The notes beneath the pieces were generated by a model, which did no database searches, was not told the DNA's origin, and saw nothing but the letters and a program-made list of their open reading frames with translations. A DNA stretch of 64,000 bases from Ruegeria sp. HKCCD8929 (GTDB lineage: Bacteria > Pseudomonadota > Alphaproteobacteria > Rhodobacterales > Rhodobacteraceae), in contig NZ_WPZY01000009.1 of the NCBI RefSeq assembly GCF_013031405.1, positions 62,001 through 126,000 on the forward strand, written 5' to 3'. Shown piece by piece: positions 15,014 through 25,410 of the stretch (the stretch's first letter is position 1; the number at the start of each line of letters is the position of its first letter). The position numbers and the translations under genes were made by a program.

Positions 15014-16060
15014 TTACGGAATCAGAACCAGTTTTCCGGGCAGGGCCTTGGACTGAAAGTCCTCCTGTGCGGTTGCTATGTCGCGCAGCGGATACGTCTT
15101 TGAGATCAATGGCTTGATCCGGCCCTCGTTGATCAGGGTGACAAGGCGGCCAAAAACCTCGGGCGCCTGATGGGTGCAGCCGTGGATGGTGATGTCCCGC
15201 AGGTAGATGTCGCGCAGATCGGCCTCGACCATCGGGCCTGCGATGGCCCCCGAGACGGCATAATGCCCGCCGGGTTTCAGCGCCAGGATAAGCCCGGGCC
15301 AGGCCGGGCCGCCCACCACGTCGATGACAACGTCGAACTTGTCCCTGGGTAGCGGCGCGCCCCGGTCAAAGGTCTCGGCGGCGCCTTGCGCCCTGACCAC
15401 CTCGGCCTTGGCCGGGCTGGTCACGCCCCAGACCGACGCACCCCGCAAGGCGGCCAGTTGCACCGCCGCCAGCCCGACCCCGCCCGAGGCACCGGTGATC
15501 AGAACCTTGTGCCCGGCAGTGACGCCGGCCCGGGTCAGCAGGTTTTCGGCGGTGCCGAACGCGCAAGGGATGGCGGCAATCTCCGCATCCGACAGCGGCG
15601 AGGCGGTGACGTCATAGAGATCCCCCACGTCAACCACACAATATTGGGCAAAGGCGCCGTCGATTTCCGAACCCAACGCGATAAAGCCCTGCGGGTTGCC
15701 CGGGCACGGGCGCGGCAGGTTGATCGGGCAGGTAACCCGCTGCCCGGGGCTGAACCCGGCATCAGGACCGGCCTCTTCGACGATGCCGCACAGATCCCCG
15801 CCCTGAATGCGGGGAAAGGCCAGGGCACCGCCCCAGCCGCCTGCATCCACCTCCTGATCCACAGCATCCGTCGCGCCGGTCACGTCCGGGGAATACCACC
15901 CAACGCGGGTATTGATGTCGGTGTTGTTGACCCCGGCGGCTGCCACCCGGACCAGAACCTGCCCCGGCCCGGGGACCGGAACAGGAATGTCTTCGCGCCA
16001 TTCCAGCGCCTCCGGCCCGCCATGCCGGGTGAGATAGACGCCTTGCATCAGCCGGGTCAT
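15014..16060 (-). CDS. Zn-type alcohol dehydrogenase/quinone oxidoreductase family protein
   Basis: This 348-residue medium-chain dehydrogenase/reductase has a GroES-like N-terminal domain (AAGVNNTDINTRVGWY) and a Rossmann domain with ITGASGGVGLAAVQLAALRGA. The structural-zinc Cys set is absent, and catalytic zinc ligands are not obvious (the usual GHE motif is replaced by GGDLCGIVEE). It resembles quinone oxidoreductase-type members that use NADPH. AAAAGGAGAGCG supports the ATG at 16060. It sits 38 bases after the upstream demethylase in the same operon. The substrate is unknown. Confidence 0.82.
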   Translation of the reverse strand: MTRLMQGVYLTRHGGPEALEWREDIPVPVPGPGQVLVRVAAAGVNNTDINTRVGWYSPDVTGATDAVDQEVDAGGWGGALAFPRIQGGDLCGIVEEAGPDAGFSPGQRVTCPINLPRPCPGNPQGFIALGSEIDGAFAQYCVVDVGDLYDVTASPLSDAEIAAIPCAFGTAENLLTRAGVTAGHKVLITGASGGVGLAAVQLAALRGASVWGVTSPAKAEVVRAQGAAETFDRGAPLPRDKFDVVIDVVGGPAWPGLILALKPGGHYAVSGAIAGPMVEADLRDIYLRDITIHGCTHQAPEVFGRLVTLINEGRIKPLISKTYPLRDIATAQEDFQSKALPGKLVLIP

Positions 16061-16098
16061 CGCTCTCTCCTTTTCACGGGCGGGCCGGGTCCGTCACA

Positions 16099-18549
16099 TC
16101 AGGCGCGCAGGCGCTCGTTGGCCGGATCCCACAGGGGTTGGTCCTGCTCGACAATCGCGCGGCGCTTCTCGCCGTAGATCTCGACCTCAAGCTCGGTGCC
16201 CGGGTTGGCAAGCTCGGCCCGGATCATGCCCAGCGCGATGGACTTGCCGACGCGATAACCCCAGGCGCCGGACGTGGTCTCGCCCACGATCTCGCCATTC
16301 TGCCAGATGCAGGACATATACGGCGCGTCGCAATCGCCCGCATCCACCGTCATGGTGACAAAGGCCTTTTTCACACCCTGCTGCCTTTCGCTCAGGATCG
16401 CCGCCTTGCCGGGGAAGTCCTGCGGCTTGTCGAGCTTGACGAACCGCTCCAGCCCGCCTTCCAGTAGCGAGTAGTCGGAGCTCAGATCGCCCTTCCACGC
16501 GCGATAGCCCTTTTCGATGCGCAGGGAATTCAGCGCATACATGCCGAACGGCTTGGCACCTGCGGCAAGGATGGCCTCGTAGATCGCAGGCATATGCTCG
16601 TTGAGCGCATGCACCTCCCAGCCCAGCTCACCGGCAAACGAGACTCGGATCAGATAGGCAGGCTGGCCCGCAACGGTGGCCGACTGATGGGTCAGCCAGC
16701 CCGAGGACAGGTCCGCGTCGGTCAGGCCCGACAGAATCTCGCGCGATTTCGGGCCGGTGACGATCAGCGTGTCGCGGGTGGTGGTCACATCCTCGACGGT
16801 AACACCGGCAGGCATCACGTTCTGCAGCAGGTCGCGGTCATGCCATTGCGCGGGAGCGGCGGTGATCATCATGAACTCATCCTCGCCCATGCGGACACAG
16901 GACATCTCGGTCAGGATGCGGCCGCGGGGGTCCGAGATATAGACGAGGTTGATGCGCCCCACCTTGGGCAGACCGCCGGTAACCAGACCGCGCAGCGCCT
17001 CTGCGGCACCCTCGCCCTTGACCATGAAGCGCGAGAAACCCGGCAGGTCGAGCACACCGCAATGGTCGCGCACGGCCTCACATTCCTCTTTGATCCGCTG
17101 CTCCCACGGGCCCGACCGGCCCCAGGTGTGGGTGCTTTCCTCGGACACATCATCGCCCGGCTGCGCGAACCAGTTGGCGCGTTCCCAGCCATTGTAGGCG
17201 CCCATGACACCGCCCAGTTCCTTGACGCGTGAATGTACCGGCGACAGCTTCTTGTCCCGCGCGGCGGGCCATTCGTGATAGGGGAAATGCATGGAGTATT
17301 CGTTGCCGTAGGTCTCCATCCCCTTTTTCACGCAATAGTCGTGATCGGTGTAGTCGGTGTAGCGGCGCGGATCGACCGCCCACATGTCCCACTCGGTGGC
17401 GCCATCGACGATCCATTCGGCCAGCACCTTGCCCGCGCCGCCGCCCTGGGCGATGCCGAAGGTAAAGACACAGGCCTCGAACGCGTTCTTCACGCCCGGC
17501 ATCGGACCGATCAGCGGCAGACCGTCGGGCGCATAGGGGATCGGGCCGTTGATGACCCGGGACACACCCGAGGTCGCCATCAGCGGCACCCGCTCCATCG
17601 CATCGGTGACGATATCCTCGATCCGGTCCAGATCGTCGGACCAGAGCTGAAAGCTGAAATCGTCGGGCATCGGGTCCGCGTCGGTATCCCAATGCGCCTT
17701 GCAGTTCGGCTCATACGGGCCGAGGTTGAAGCCGTGCTTCTCCTGCCGCAGGTAGTACGAGATATCCACGTCGCGCAGCAGCGGCAGCTTGCTTCCGCCA
17801 TGCGCCTTGGACCACGCTTCGACCTCGGGGATTTCATCGGTCAGCAGGTACTGGTGGCTCATCACCATCATCGGCACGGTGCGCCCGCCATACGGCTTGA
17901 ACCATTCGCCGACACGCTGTGCGTAATACCCGGCAGCGTTGACCACATAATCGCAGTCGATAACGCCTTTCCCGGTATGCACGGTCCACGTCCCGTCCTG
18001 ATGCTGGGTCACACCGGTGGCCGGGGTGAAGCGCAGGATGCGGGCGCCCATGTCGCGCGCACCCTTGGCCAGCGCCTGGGTCAGCTGCGCCGGGTCGATG
18101 TCGCCATCGCTGGGATCGTACAGAACACCTTCGAGGTCGTGGGTTTCCAAGAACGGATAGCGCTCCTTCGCCTCTTCGGGCGACCACATCTCCATCTCGA
18201 TGCCCTGATAGCGGCCCATGGCGTGGGCGCGCTCGAACTCCTGCACCCGTTCCTTGGTATGCGCCAGACGGATCGAGCCCGACTGGTGATAGTTCATCGG
18301 GTAATCGACCTCTTCCCCCAGCCGCGCATACAGCTCGGTCGAATAGCGCTGCATGTTCATGATCGCCCACGAGGTCGAGAATGTCGGCACGTTGCCCGCC
18401 GCATGCCAGGTCGAGCCGGCGGTCAGCTCGTTCTTTTCCAGCAGAACGCAATCGGTCCATCCCTTCTTGGCCAGATGGTAGAGCGAGGAGGTCCCCACCA
18501 CACCGCCACCGATAATGACCACGCGGGCCTTTGTCGGAAAATCACTCAT
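16099..18549 (-). CDS. FAD-dependent oxidase/GcvT fusion (dimethylglycine dehydrogenase-like), copy B
   Basis: This 816-residue paralogue of the 10572-13025 product has the same module order. It has FAD-binding VVIIGGGVVGTSSLYHLAKKG, a flavinylation block AGSTWHAAGNVPTF, a central substrate domain, and a GcvT-like C-terminal domain (about 430-816) ending in the usual aminomethyltransferase barrel. It likely oxidises an N-methylated amine and passes the C1 unit to tetrahydrofolate. The two copies differ clearly in the active-site region after HAAG, which suggests sequential or distinct substrates. It is flanked by the GFA gene (19 bases upstream) and the oxidoreductase gene. Confidence 0.87.
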   Translation of the reverse strand: MSDFPTKARVVIIGGGVVGTSSLYHLAKKGWTDCVLLEKNELTAGSTWHAAGNVPTFSTSWAIMNMQRYSTELYARLGEEVDYPMNYHQSGSIRLAHTKERVQEFERAHAMGRYQGIEMEMWSPEEAKERYPFLETHDLEGVLYDPSDGDIDPAQLTQALAKGARDMGARILRFTPATGVTQHQDGTWTVHTGKGVIDCDYVVNAAGYYAQRVGEWFKPYGGRTVPMMVMSHQYLLTDEIPEVEAWSKAHGGSKLPLLRDVDISYYLRQEKHGFNLGPYEPNCKAHWDTDADPMPDDFSFQLWSDDLDRIEDIVTDAMERVPLMATSGVSRVINGPIPYAPDGLPLIGPMPGVKNAFEACVFTFGIAQGGGAGKVLAEWIVDGATEWDMWAVDPRRYTDYTDHDYCVKKGMETYGNEYSMHFPYHEWPAARDKKLSPVHSRVKELGGVMGAYNGWERANWFAQPGDDVSEESTHTWGRSGPWEQRIKEECEAVRDHCGVLDLPGFSRFMVKGEGAAEALRGLVTGGLPKVGRINLVYISDPRGRILTEMSCVRMGEDEFMMITAAPAQWHDRDLLQNVMPAGVTVEDVTTTRDTLIVTGPKSREILSGLTDADLSSGWLTHQSATVAGQPAYLIRVSFAGELGWEVHALNEHMPAIYEAILAAGAKPFGMYALNSLRIEKGYRAWKGDLSSDYSLLEGGLERFVKLDKPQDFPGKAAILSERQQGVKKAFVTMTVDAGDCDAPYMSCIWQNGEIVGETTSGAWGYRVGKSIALGMIRAELANPGTELEVEIYGEKRRAIVEQDQPLWDPANERLRA

Positions 18550-18568
18550 GTCTTTCTGTTCCCTTTAT

Positions 18569-18946
18569 TCATGCCTCTTGAGGCAGGTCGTCCGTGATGT
18601 CGTAGTAGTCTCCCTTGTCCGCCACAAAGATGTGACGGGCGAGGGTCAGTCCGGTGGGCGCATTGAGCGCCCCCATGGAGATCGAGATCGTGTCCTCGTC
18701 ATTGTGCTTCCAGAACAGGAACGATCCGCAATTGCTGCAAAAGCCGCGCTTGGCGATGTCCGAGGCGCGGAACCAGCCGAGCGTGTCGCTGGCGGCGAAA
18801 CTCAGGTTGTTTTCGTGGGTCGAGGCCGAGGACCAGATATGGCCCGACTGTCTGCGGCACTGGCCGCAATGGCAGGCCGAGGGCGGGGAAAGCTCTCCGT
18901 CGATGCGGAAGGCGACCGAGCCGCACAGGCAGGAACCGGTATGCAT
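18569..18946 (-). CDS. GFA-family protein (glutathione-dependent formaldehyde-activating fold)
   Basis: This 125-residue protein carries the zinc-binding signature of the GFA/CENP-V family: SCLCGSVAF at the N-terminus, ACHCGQCRR in the middle and GFCSNCGSFLFW further on. Members are described as binding glutathione and formaldehyde, although enzymatic activity is disputed for some. In this operon a formaldehyde-handling role next to oxidative demethylases would make sense (inference). The start at MHTGSCLCG (18946) places the first Cys pair correctly and has a G-rich ribosome site. It begins 4 bases after the LysE stop. Confidence 0.85.
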   Translation of the reverse strand: MHTGSCLCGSVAFRIDGELSPPSACHCGQCRRQSGHIWSSASTHENNLSFAASDTLGWFRASDIAKRGFCSNCGSFLFWKHNDEDTISISMGALNAPTGLTLARHIFVADKGDYYDITDDLPQEA

Positions 18947-18950
18947 CTGT

Positions 18951-19574
18951 TTACCCCCTTGCTGCAGGCGTGGTGCTGGTGCCCAGCAACACACCGTAGA
19001 TGATGAAACAGGTGGCCATGACCCGGCGCACCCACGCGTTGAACACCGCCCCCATCGCCGCGCGGCCCATCAGAGCCCCAAGCAAGGTGAACCCGGTATA
19101 GCTGAGTGCGGTGATGGTGAGCGCGGTGGGCATGATCACGGTCATCTGCTGCCAGATCGGCACGCCGGGCTGCACGAATTGCGAAAACGCGGCAAGGTAG
19201 CCCGCGACGCTCTTGGGATTGATCGTCGCGATGGCAAGCGCGTGCAGATAGATGTGGCGCGCCGGACGTTCGGTGGCGGGCACGGGTTTGGTCGCATTCA
19301 TCCAGCCCCGCACTCCCAGCCAGATCAGAAACCCCGCGCCGATCAGCTTGGCGGCAAAGAACCCGGTCGGCGAGGCGGCGATCAGAGCGGTGACCCCCAG
19401 CGCCGACAGGATCAGAAACGCGCTGGCCTGCGTCAGGATCGCCAGCACGCCCAGCAGGGCCTTGGCAAAGGGCAGGCTCATCCCGTTCGAGATGCAGTTG
19501 ACCGCGTTCGGCCCCGGGGTGGTGACGAAGACCACCCAGAACAGCGCGAATATGGTCCAGGCCTCGAAACTCAT
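18951..19574 (-). CDS. LysE-family amino-acid/metabolite exporter
   Basis: This 207-residue inner-membrane protein has about six hydrophobic helices and the family N-terminus FVTTPGPNAVNCISNGMS, with the conserved PGPN motif. LysE/RhtB proteins export amino acids or related compounds. ATINPKSVAGYLAAFSQFV is the second conserved block. Its start overlaps the stop of the XRE-cupin gene by one base (TGATG) and the GFA gene follows at 4 bases, so it belongs to the demethylation operon and may export a product or a toxic substrate analogue. Confidence 0.87.
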   Translation of the reverse strand: MSFEAWTIFALFWVVFVTTPGPNAVNCISNGMSLPFAKALLGVLAILTQASAFLILSALGVTALIAASPTGFFAAKLIGAGFLIWLGVRGWMNATKPVPATERPARHIYLHALAIATINPKSVAGYLAAFSQFVQPGVPIWQQMTVIMPTALTITALSYTGFTLLGALMGRAAMGAVFNAWVRRVMATCFIIYGVLLGTSTTPAARG

Positions 19575-20143
19575 CAGTACACCGGTGGCGCGATGACCCA
19601 GACGGCCACGGCTGGCTCGTCATAGGGGTTGGCCCATTGATAGGGTTCGTTCCGGATCCGGAAACTGTCGCCAGGGCCGACGGTAAAAAACCGGTCGCCG
19701 ATGGTCAGTTCCAGCCGGCCCGAGACCATGTACCCGACCTCCTGCGTCGGGCGCTCGGCCGGGTTCTGCATCAGCGACCGGGGCTGGAACGTGGAATGCA
19801 CCATCTCGAAATCGTCTGTCAGATCGGGCGAGAGCAGCTCTTCGATCAGCCCCTCATAACCCGACCCCATGGCCCGCCGCGCCCCGGCGCGCACCACGTA
19901 CCCCTGTTCCTCGGCGGGCACCGAGTGATGCGCAAACAGCATCGACATCGGCACGCCCAGACACTCAGCGATCAGCCGCAGGTCCGAGATCGAGGGCTCG
20001 GACTTGTCGCGCTCCACCTGGCTGAGCCAGCCGACGGACCGGTCGAGCCGCTCGGCAATGTCCACCAGGGTCAGCCCACGCGCCTTGCGCAGGGCCCTCA
20101 GATCGGCACCCAAGGTTGCACTTTGTGGAGCTTGACTGTTCAA
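19574..20143 (-). CDS. XRE-family regulator with C-terminal cupin domain
   Basis: This 189-residue regulator has an N-terminal helix-turn-helix (LRALRKARGLTLVDIAERLDRSVGWLSQVERDKSEPSISDLRLIAE, about residues 14-60). It is followed by a cupin barrel (about 110-185) with RPTQEVGYMVSGRLELTIGDRFFTVGPGDSFRI. XRE-cupin proteins usually sense a small metabolite and control polyamine, amine or amino-acid catabolism. It is the first gene of the eight-gene minus-strand run and overlaps LysE by one base, so it may repress its own operon. Confidence 0.87.
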   Translation of the reverse strand: MNSQAPQSATLGADLRALRKARGLTLVDIAERLDRSVGWLSQVERDKSEPSISDLRLIAECLGVPMSMLFAHHSVPAEEQGYVVRAGARRAMGSGYEGLIEELLSPDLTDDFEMVHSTFQPRSLMQNPAERPTQEVGYMVSGRLELTIGDRFFTVGPGDSFRIRNEPYQWANPYDEPAVAVWVIAPPVY

Positions 20144-20259
20144 GGCTGTGGTCCGGGTCGTGAAAAATTCTCGCTGATTTTCACGATGCCGCGAATCGGT
20201 GAAATTTCCAAACGTTTTTTCATTGGCCTTCGGATTCTTACTCGGCTATCCCGGCGGCC

Positions 20260-20541
20260 ATGTGGATCGCGATCATGTATCTCTGGATCGTCAACGGGGC
20301 GACGGTGCTGGCATTCGGCTGGGACAAGCTGCAGGCCCGCCGGCGGCGCTGGCGTATTCCGGAACGCAGGCTGCTATGGCTGGCGGCCATCGGCGGCAGC
20401 CCCGGCGCGCTGGTCGGACGCTGGATCTTCCGTCACAAAACCCGCAAGCGCGGCTTCGTCAAATGGCTGTTCATCATCGTCGCGATCCAGGCCGTGGTCG
20501 GCTATTTCCTGCTGACGGAAATCCTGCCGGAACTGCGGTGA
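20260..20541 (+). CDS. DUF1294 small membrane protein
   Basis: This 93-residue protein has hydrophobic segments at the N-terminus (MWIAIMYLWIVNGATVLAF) and C-terminus (WLFIIVAIQAVVGYFLLTEIL). Between them is the DUF1294 signature: WRIPERRLLWLAAIGGSPGA followed by RHKTRKRGF. The family is widespread, membrane-located and functionally uncharacterised. It is divergent from the XRE-cupin gene and convergent with the next minus-strand gene. Confidence 0.83.
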   Translation: MWIAIMYLWIVNGATVLAFGWDKLQARRRRWRIPERRLLWLAAIGGSPGALVGRWIFRHKTRKRGFVKWLFIIVAIQAVVGYFLLTEILPELR

Positions 20542-20562
20542 CCTGTTCCGCGCTCCGATACG

Positions 20563-21177
20563 TCACGCCGCACCGGCCTCCCCGCGTATGACCCGGCCCA
20601 GCACGACGGGCGAGAAATGCGCCTGTCCGCTGGGTCCAAAGACAAGCTTTTGCAGCTTGGCAAAGGCTTCGATGTAATGCGCGTATGAGGCCAGGTTGAC
20701 GCCGCTGGGCGCGGGCAGCATCTCACCCAGCATGCCGCAATAGCCGCGAACGCTGATCTCCATCTGCGCGCGCGACAGGCCCAGTTGCGCCTCGGCGGCG
20801 ATGTTGGGAACGGTGACCTGAACGCTGCTCTTGAAGGTGGTCGCCTCGATCTTGAGCTGCACCGCGACACCGATCTCGACCCGCTGGCCCTCGATCTCGC
20901 GGACCGTATACATCTTGGCCTCTTGCACGACGCCGACGGATTTACCCTCGGCATCGCCCTTCAGCAGCCCCGCGAACCAGCTCATCTTGCCGCTTGCCTC
21001 GCGTGTATAGGCGACCGAGGTGACAAAATGCTGATCCAGAGTCACCACGTCCTCCGGCGCACCGGCCGCCGTCGTCGCAAGGCCTTCTTCGCCGGACGGG
21101 CCGCCCACGCGGAACCGATAGCCGGACAGGGTTTCATCGCCGTCGAGCAGCGGGATGTAGGTGAGTGCGTCTGACAT
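20563..21177 (-). CDS. Conserved hypothetical protein, about 204 residues
   Basis: I do not recognise a named family. The protein is soluble, without a signal peptide or membrane segment. The middle part (residues about 60-140) alternates strands (SVGVVQEAKMYTVREIEGQRVEIGVAVQLKIEATTF). The C-terminal third looks helical (AHYIEAFAKLQKLVFG). The strand-rich core could be a ligand- or lipid-binding fold. A TTG three codons upstream (21186) is an alternative start. The ATG at 21177 is used. Codon use fits the host. It is convergent with DUF1294, and no operon partner is seen. Confidence 0.62.
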   Translation of the reverse strand: MSDALTYIPLLDGDETLSGYRFRVGGPSGEEGLATTAAGAPEDVVTLDQHFVTSVAYTREASGKMSWFAGLLKGDAEGKSVGVVQEAKMYTVREIEGQRVEIGVAVQLKIEATTFKSSVQVTVPNIAAEAQLGLSRAQMEISVRGYCGMLGEMLPAPSGVNLASYAHYIEAFAKLQKLVFGPSGQAHFSPVVLGRVIRGEAGAA

Positions 21178-21411
21178 GTCATTCAATCCAAATCGGGTTC
21201 AAAGAATGACAACAGGTTAACACATCACCTCATTTGCCCAAAGTTTGCTTAGGTTCATGTGGAGCGTCGTGAAACTTTGAGTCGAAGAGCGTGATTTTCT
21301 GAATCCGATCAGTGAACCGCGTCGCGCATCACTGGCCCAAACGACAAGCATATTCGACCCAACGTCGGCTGTGCCGGACGAAACGGTCGAAAGGTCATTT
21401 AGCGAACCTCC

Positions 21412-21807
21412 TCAGATCAATCGTTCCAACCGCCCCTTACGCTTGTAAATGTTCTTATAATCCCACTGGATGTTCTGACCCTTTGTCAGCCACCGCTTCA
21501 GATCTTCCGCATCTATTTCTTCGGTGGCGGTGTAGCGGACTGATGCGTCTTTGAATTTGCCCGTCCCTGGCTTCAGACTGGGCTCGCCAAAATCGGCGCC
21601 ACTCCAAAACATCAGGCGGATACAGCCCTTTAGCTTGCTATACCCGACAATCGGATTTCCAGCCAGAAACCAGACCGGATGGCCATGCCATATCTTGCTC
21701 TCGGCATTTGGGAGGCCAATGTCAATCTCGCTACGTAGCAGGTCACATATAGCTCTGTCTTCTGGCGACTGAGCACCGTGAAACTCGGAAATTGTTGTAG
21801 GTTTCAT
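21412..21807 (-). CDS. DUF1801-family protein
   Basis: This 131-residue protein matches the DUF1801/YdhG-like pattern. It has an N-terminal helix (SPEDRAICDLLRSEIDIGLP), then ESKIWHGHPVWFLAGNPIVGYSKLKG and IRLMFWSGADF, with a C-terminal basic helix. The fold is small alpha/beta with no known enzyme activity. The gene looks less GC-rich at third positions than its neighbours, and its flanks contain no recognisable genes, which hints at recent acquisition. It appears monocistronic. Confidence 0.75.
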   Translation of the reverse strand: MKPTTISEFHGAQSPEDRAICDLLRSEIDIGLPNAESKIWHGHPVWFLAGNPIVGYSKLKGCIRLMFWSGADFGEPSLKPGTGKFKDASVRYTATEEIDAEDLKRWLTKGQNIQWDYKNIYKRKGRLERLI

Positions 21808-21963
21808 GACAACATGAATAGCATTGGATCGAAGACAATTGAATGTCCTGCTCGGGCCCTTTTCGACACCTGCGCCGCAGCTTGCGCCAAGGTCTGTTGT
21901 TCAATTTCGGGTCAGTTTGTGACGTGAAGGTCAAAGTCATCCGACGTTCGACTGTTCAGGACC

Positions 21964-24006
<2,043 letters not shown>

Positions 24007-24126
24007 TCAGGATTTGCGCCGAAGATTGACGCGCACGTCAACTTTGTCACGCGAAACCTGACGTCACCCCCTGTTCTGCCGGGATGGTGCTTGTTAGAGA
24101 AGGGTGAATTCAGGACGAGGCCGCAG

Positions 24127-24633
24127 ATGACCCCCGAAGAAATCGCCAGACTGCCCTACCGCCCCTGCGTCGGGCTGATGCTGATGAATACCGACGGCAA
24201 GATCTTTGTCGGCCAGCGCAACGACCGTCACAAGGACGCCTGGCAGATGCCGCAGGGCGGGGTGGACAAGGGCGAAGACCCACGCGCCGCGGCCCTGCGC
24301 GAGCTGTGGGAAGAGACCGGCATACGTTCTGACCTGGTCGAGGTCATCGCCGAATCCGAGGATTGGCTGCCCTATGATCTGCCACATGACATCGTGCCCA
24401 AGATCTGGAAAGGCCGCTATCGCGGTCAGGAACAGAAATGGTTCCTGCTGCGCTTTGTGGGCTCGGACGACCAGATCGACATCGAGACCGATCACCCCGA
24501 GTTCACCCGCTGGAAATGGCAGGACCCGGCGCGGCTGGTGGGCGACATCGTGCCCTTCAAACGCGCGGTTTATGAACAGGTCCTCGCGGTGTTTTCCGAG
24601 CACCTCGACCATGGCGCAACACCATCCCGGTAA
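24127..24633 (+). CDS. rppH: RNA pyrophosphohydrolase RppH (Nudix)
   Basis: This 168-residue Nudix hydrolase removes pyrophosphate from 5'-triphosphate mRNA, starting 5'-end-dependent decay. The Nudix box [23 protein letters not shown] is complete, and the RppH hallmarks [17 protein letters not shown] and KWFLLRF are present. Length matches the family (about 160). The ATG at 24127 follows a GACGAGG-type site. It is followed by a strong terminator hairpin at 24669-24711, so it is probably monocistronic. Confidence 0.93.
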   Translation: MTPEEIARLPYRPCVGLMLMNTDGKIFVGQRNDRHKDAWQMPQGGVDKGEDPRAAALRELWEETGIRSDLVEVIAESEDWLPYDLPHDIVPKIWKGRYRGQEQKWFLLRFVGSDDQIDIETDHPEFTRWKWQDPARLVGDIVPFKRAVYEQVLAVFSEHLDHGATPSR

Positions 24634-24668
24634 ATGACCCCTCTTTGGCACCGTAATTTATTAAATGA

Positions 24669-24711
24669 GATCAAAGTGTTTTTCGATCCGCTCACTTTGA
24701 TTCCCTTTTTT
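24669..24711 (+). terminator. Rho-independent terminator of rppH
   Basis: ATCAAAGTG (24670-24678) and CACTTTGAT (24693-24701) are exact complements, followed by a T-rich tail (CCCTTTTTT, to 24711). The position is 36 bases after the rppH stop. Confidence 0.75.
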
Positions 24712-24967
24712 CGGCACCGTTTTCCCTTGAACTGGCACATCCCGCAAAAGTGAGACCGCCCGGATGCCGGCATAGCCTGCATCCGAATAGAGCGCAGTCA
24801 CGAACTGCAGCCTCGGGATTTGCCCCAGTCGCCATTGGCGACATGCAGAAAGTGGTGGGTGGGTTCACACCGTGGACAATTCCGCCATCGAGAATTACGG
24901 AATAAATGTCCGCATTCTAGAGTGTGCGGGTTTTCCAAGATGCCACAGCCTTGCACCACGTCAGTGG
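24712..24967 (-). other. Gene-poor stretch with a possible decayed ORF
   Basis: No intact gene was recognised. On the minus strand a 66-codon frame (24798-24998) contains ECGHLF and NCPRCEPTHHFLH, a Cys/His pattern like a small zinc ribbon. In another frame just downstream, ALYSDAGYAGIRAVSLL reads like protein. This could be a frameshifted remnant, but nothing identifies the parent gene. Confidence 0.2.
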
Positions 24968-25303
24968 TCAACTGTTCGGCTCGTTCGTTTTTGGACAAAG
25001 CGGTACAAACAGGTACTTAACTTCGCGTTCGTTGATCAAAAGATTTGCCAGTGTGCTGTCCATCTCCGGCGTTGCCGCGGGCCGTGTGCACAGATGAAAC
25101 ACATCGCCGACAGCCTGCACAATACGTGGATCGCCGTGGCGGATTTGCGTTTTCAGGCTGCGGATATAGTAGCCGTCGGGGTTGGCGTCGATATCCTCCA
25201 ACGACACAGCCTCATTCACATGGCCCGGCCCACATAACGCGTCGATGCGGCTTTCGGCTTGGGCGGCGGCAAGTGTCAGCGCGGCGGAAATAATCAGTTT
25301 CAT
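24968..25303 (-). CDS. Small secreted protein, function unknown
   Basis: This 111-residue protein starts MKLIISAALTLAAAQAESRI, a clear signal peptide with cleavage likely after AQA, so the mature protein of about 95 residues is periplasmic. Two Cys residues (ALCGPGHVNEA and HLCTRPAA) and a third near the C-terminus may form a disulfide. The start has a strong ribosome site (ACAGGAGAAATAAG). It is divergent from the ToxR/CadC-like regulator with a 92- to 107-base shared promoter region. Such a regulator often controls its divergent neighbour, so it may be a target or a modulator (inference). Confidence 0.68.
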   Translation of the reverse strand: MKLIISAALTLAAAQAESRIDALCGPGHVNEAVSLEDIDANPDGYYIRSLKTQIRHGDPRIVQAVGDVFHLCTRPAATPEMDSTLANLLINEREVKYLFVPLCPKTNEPNS

Positions 25304-25410
25304 CTTATTTCTCCTGTCGTTTCTCGGATTGATGCGCGCCGCCTGAGGGCTGGTGAGCTTGCCAGCAGCGCGCCCGGTTCGCTATATTAGGACACGTGGA
25401 GGAGCGTGAT

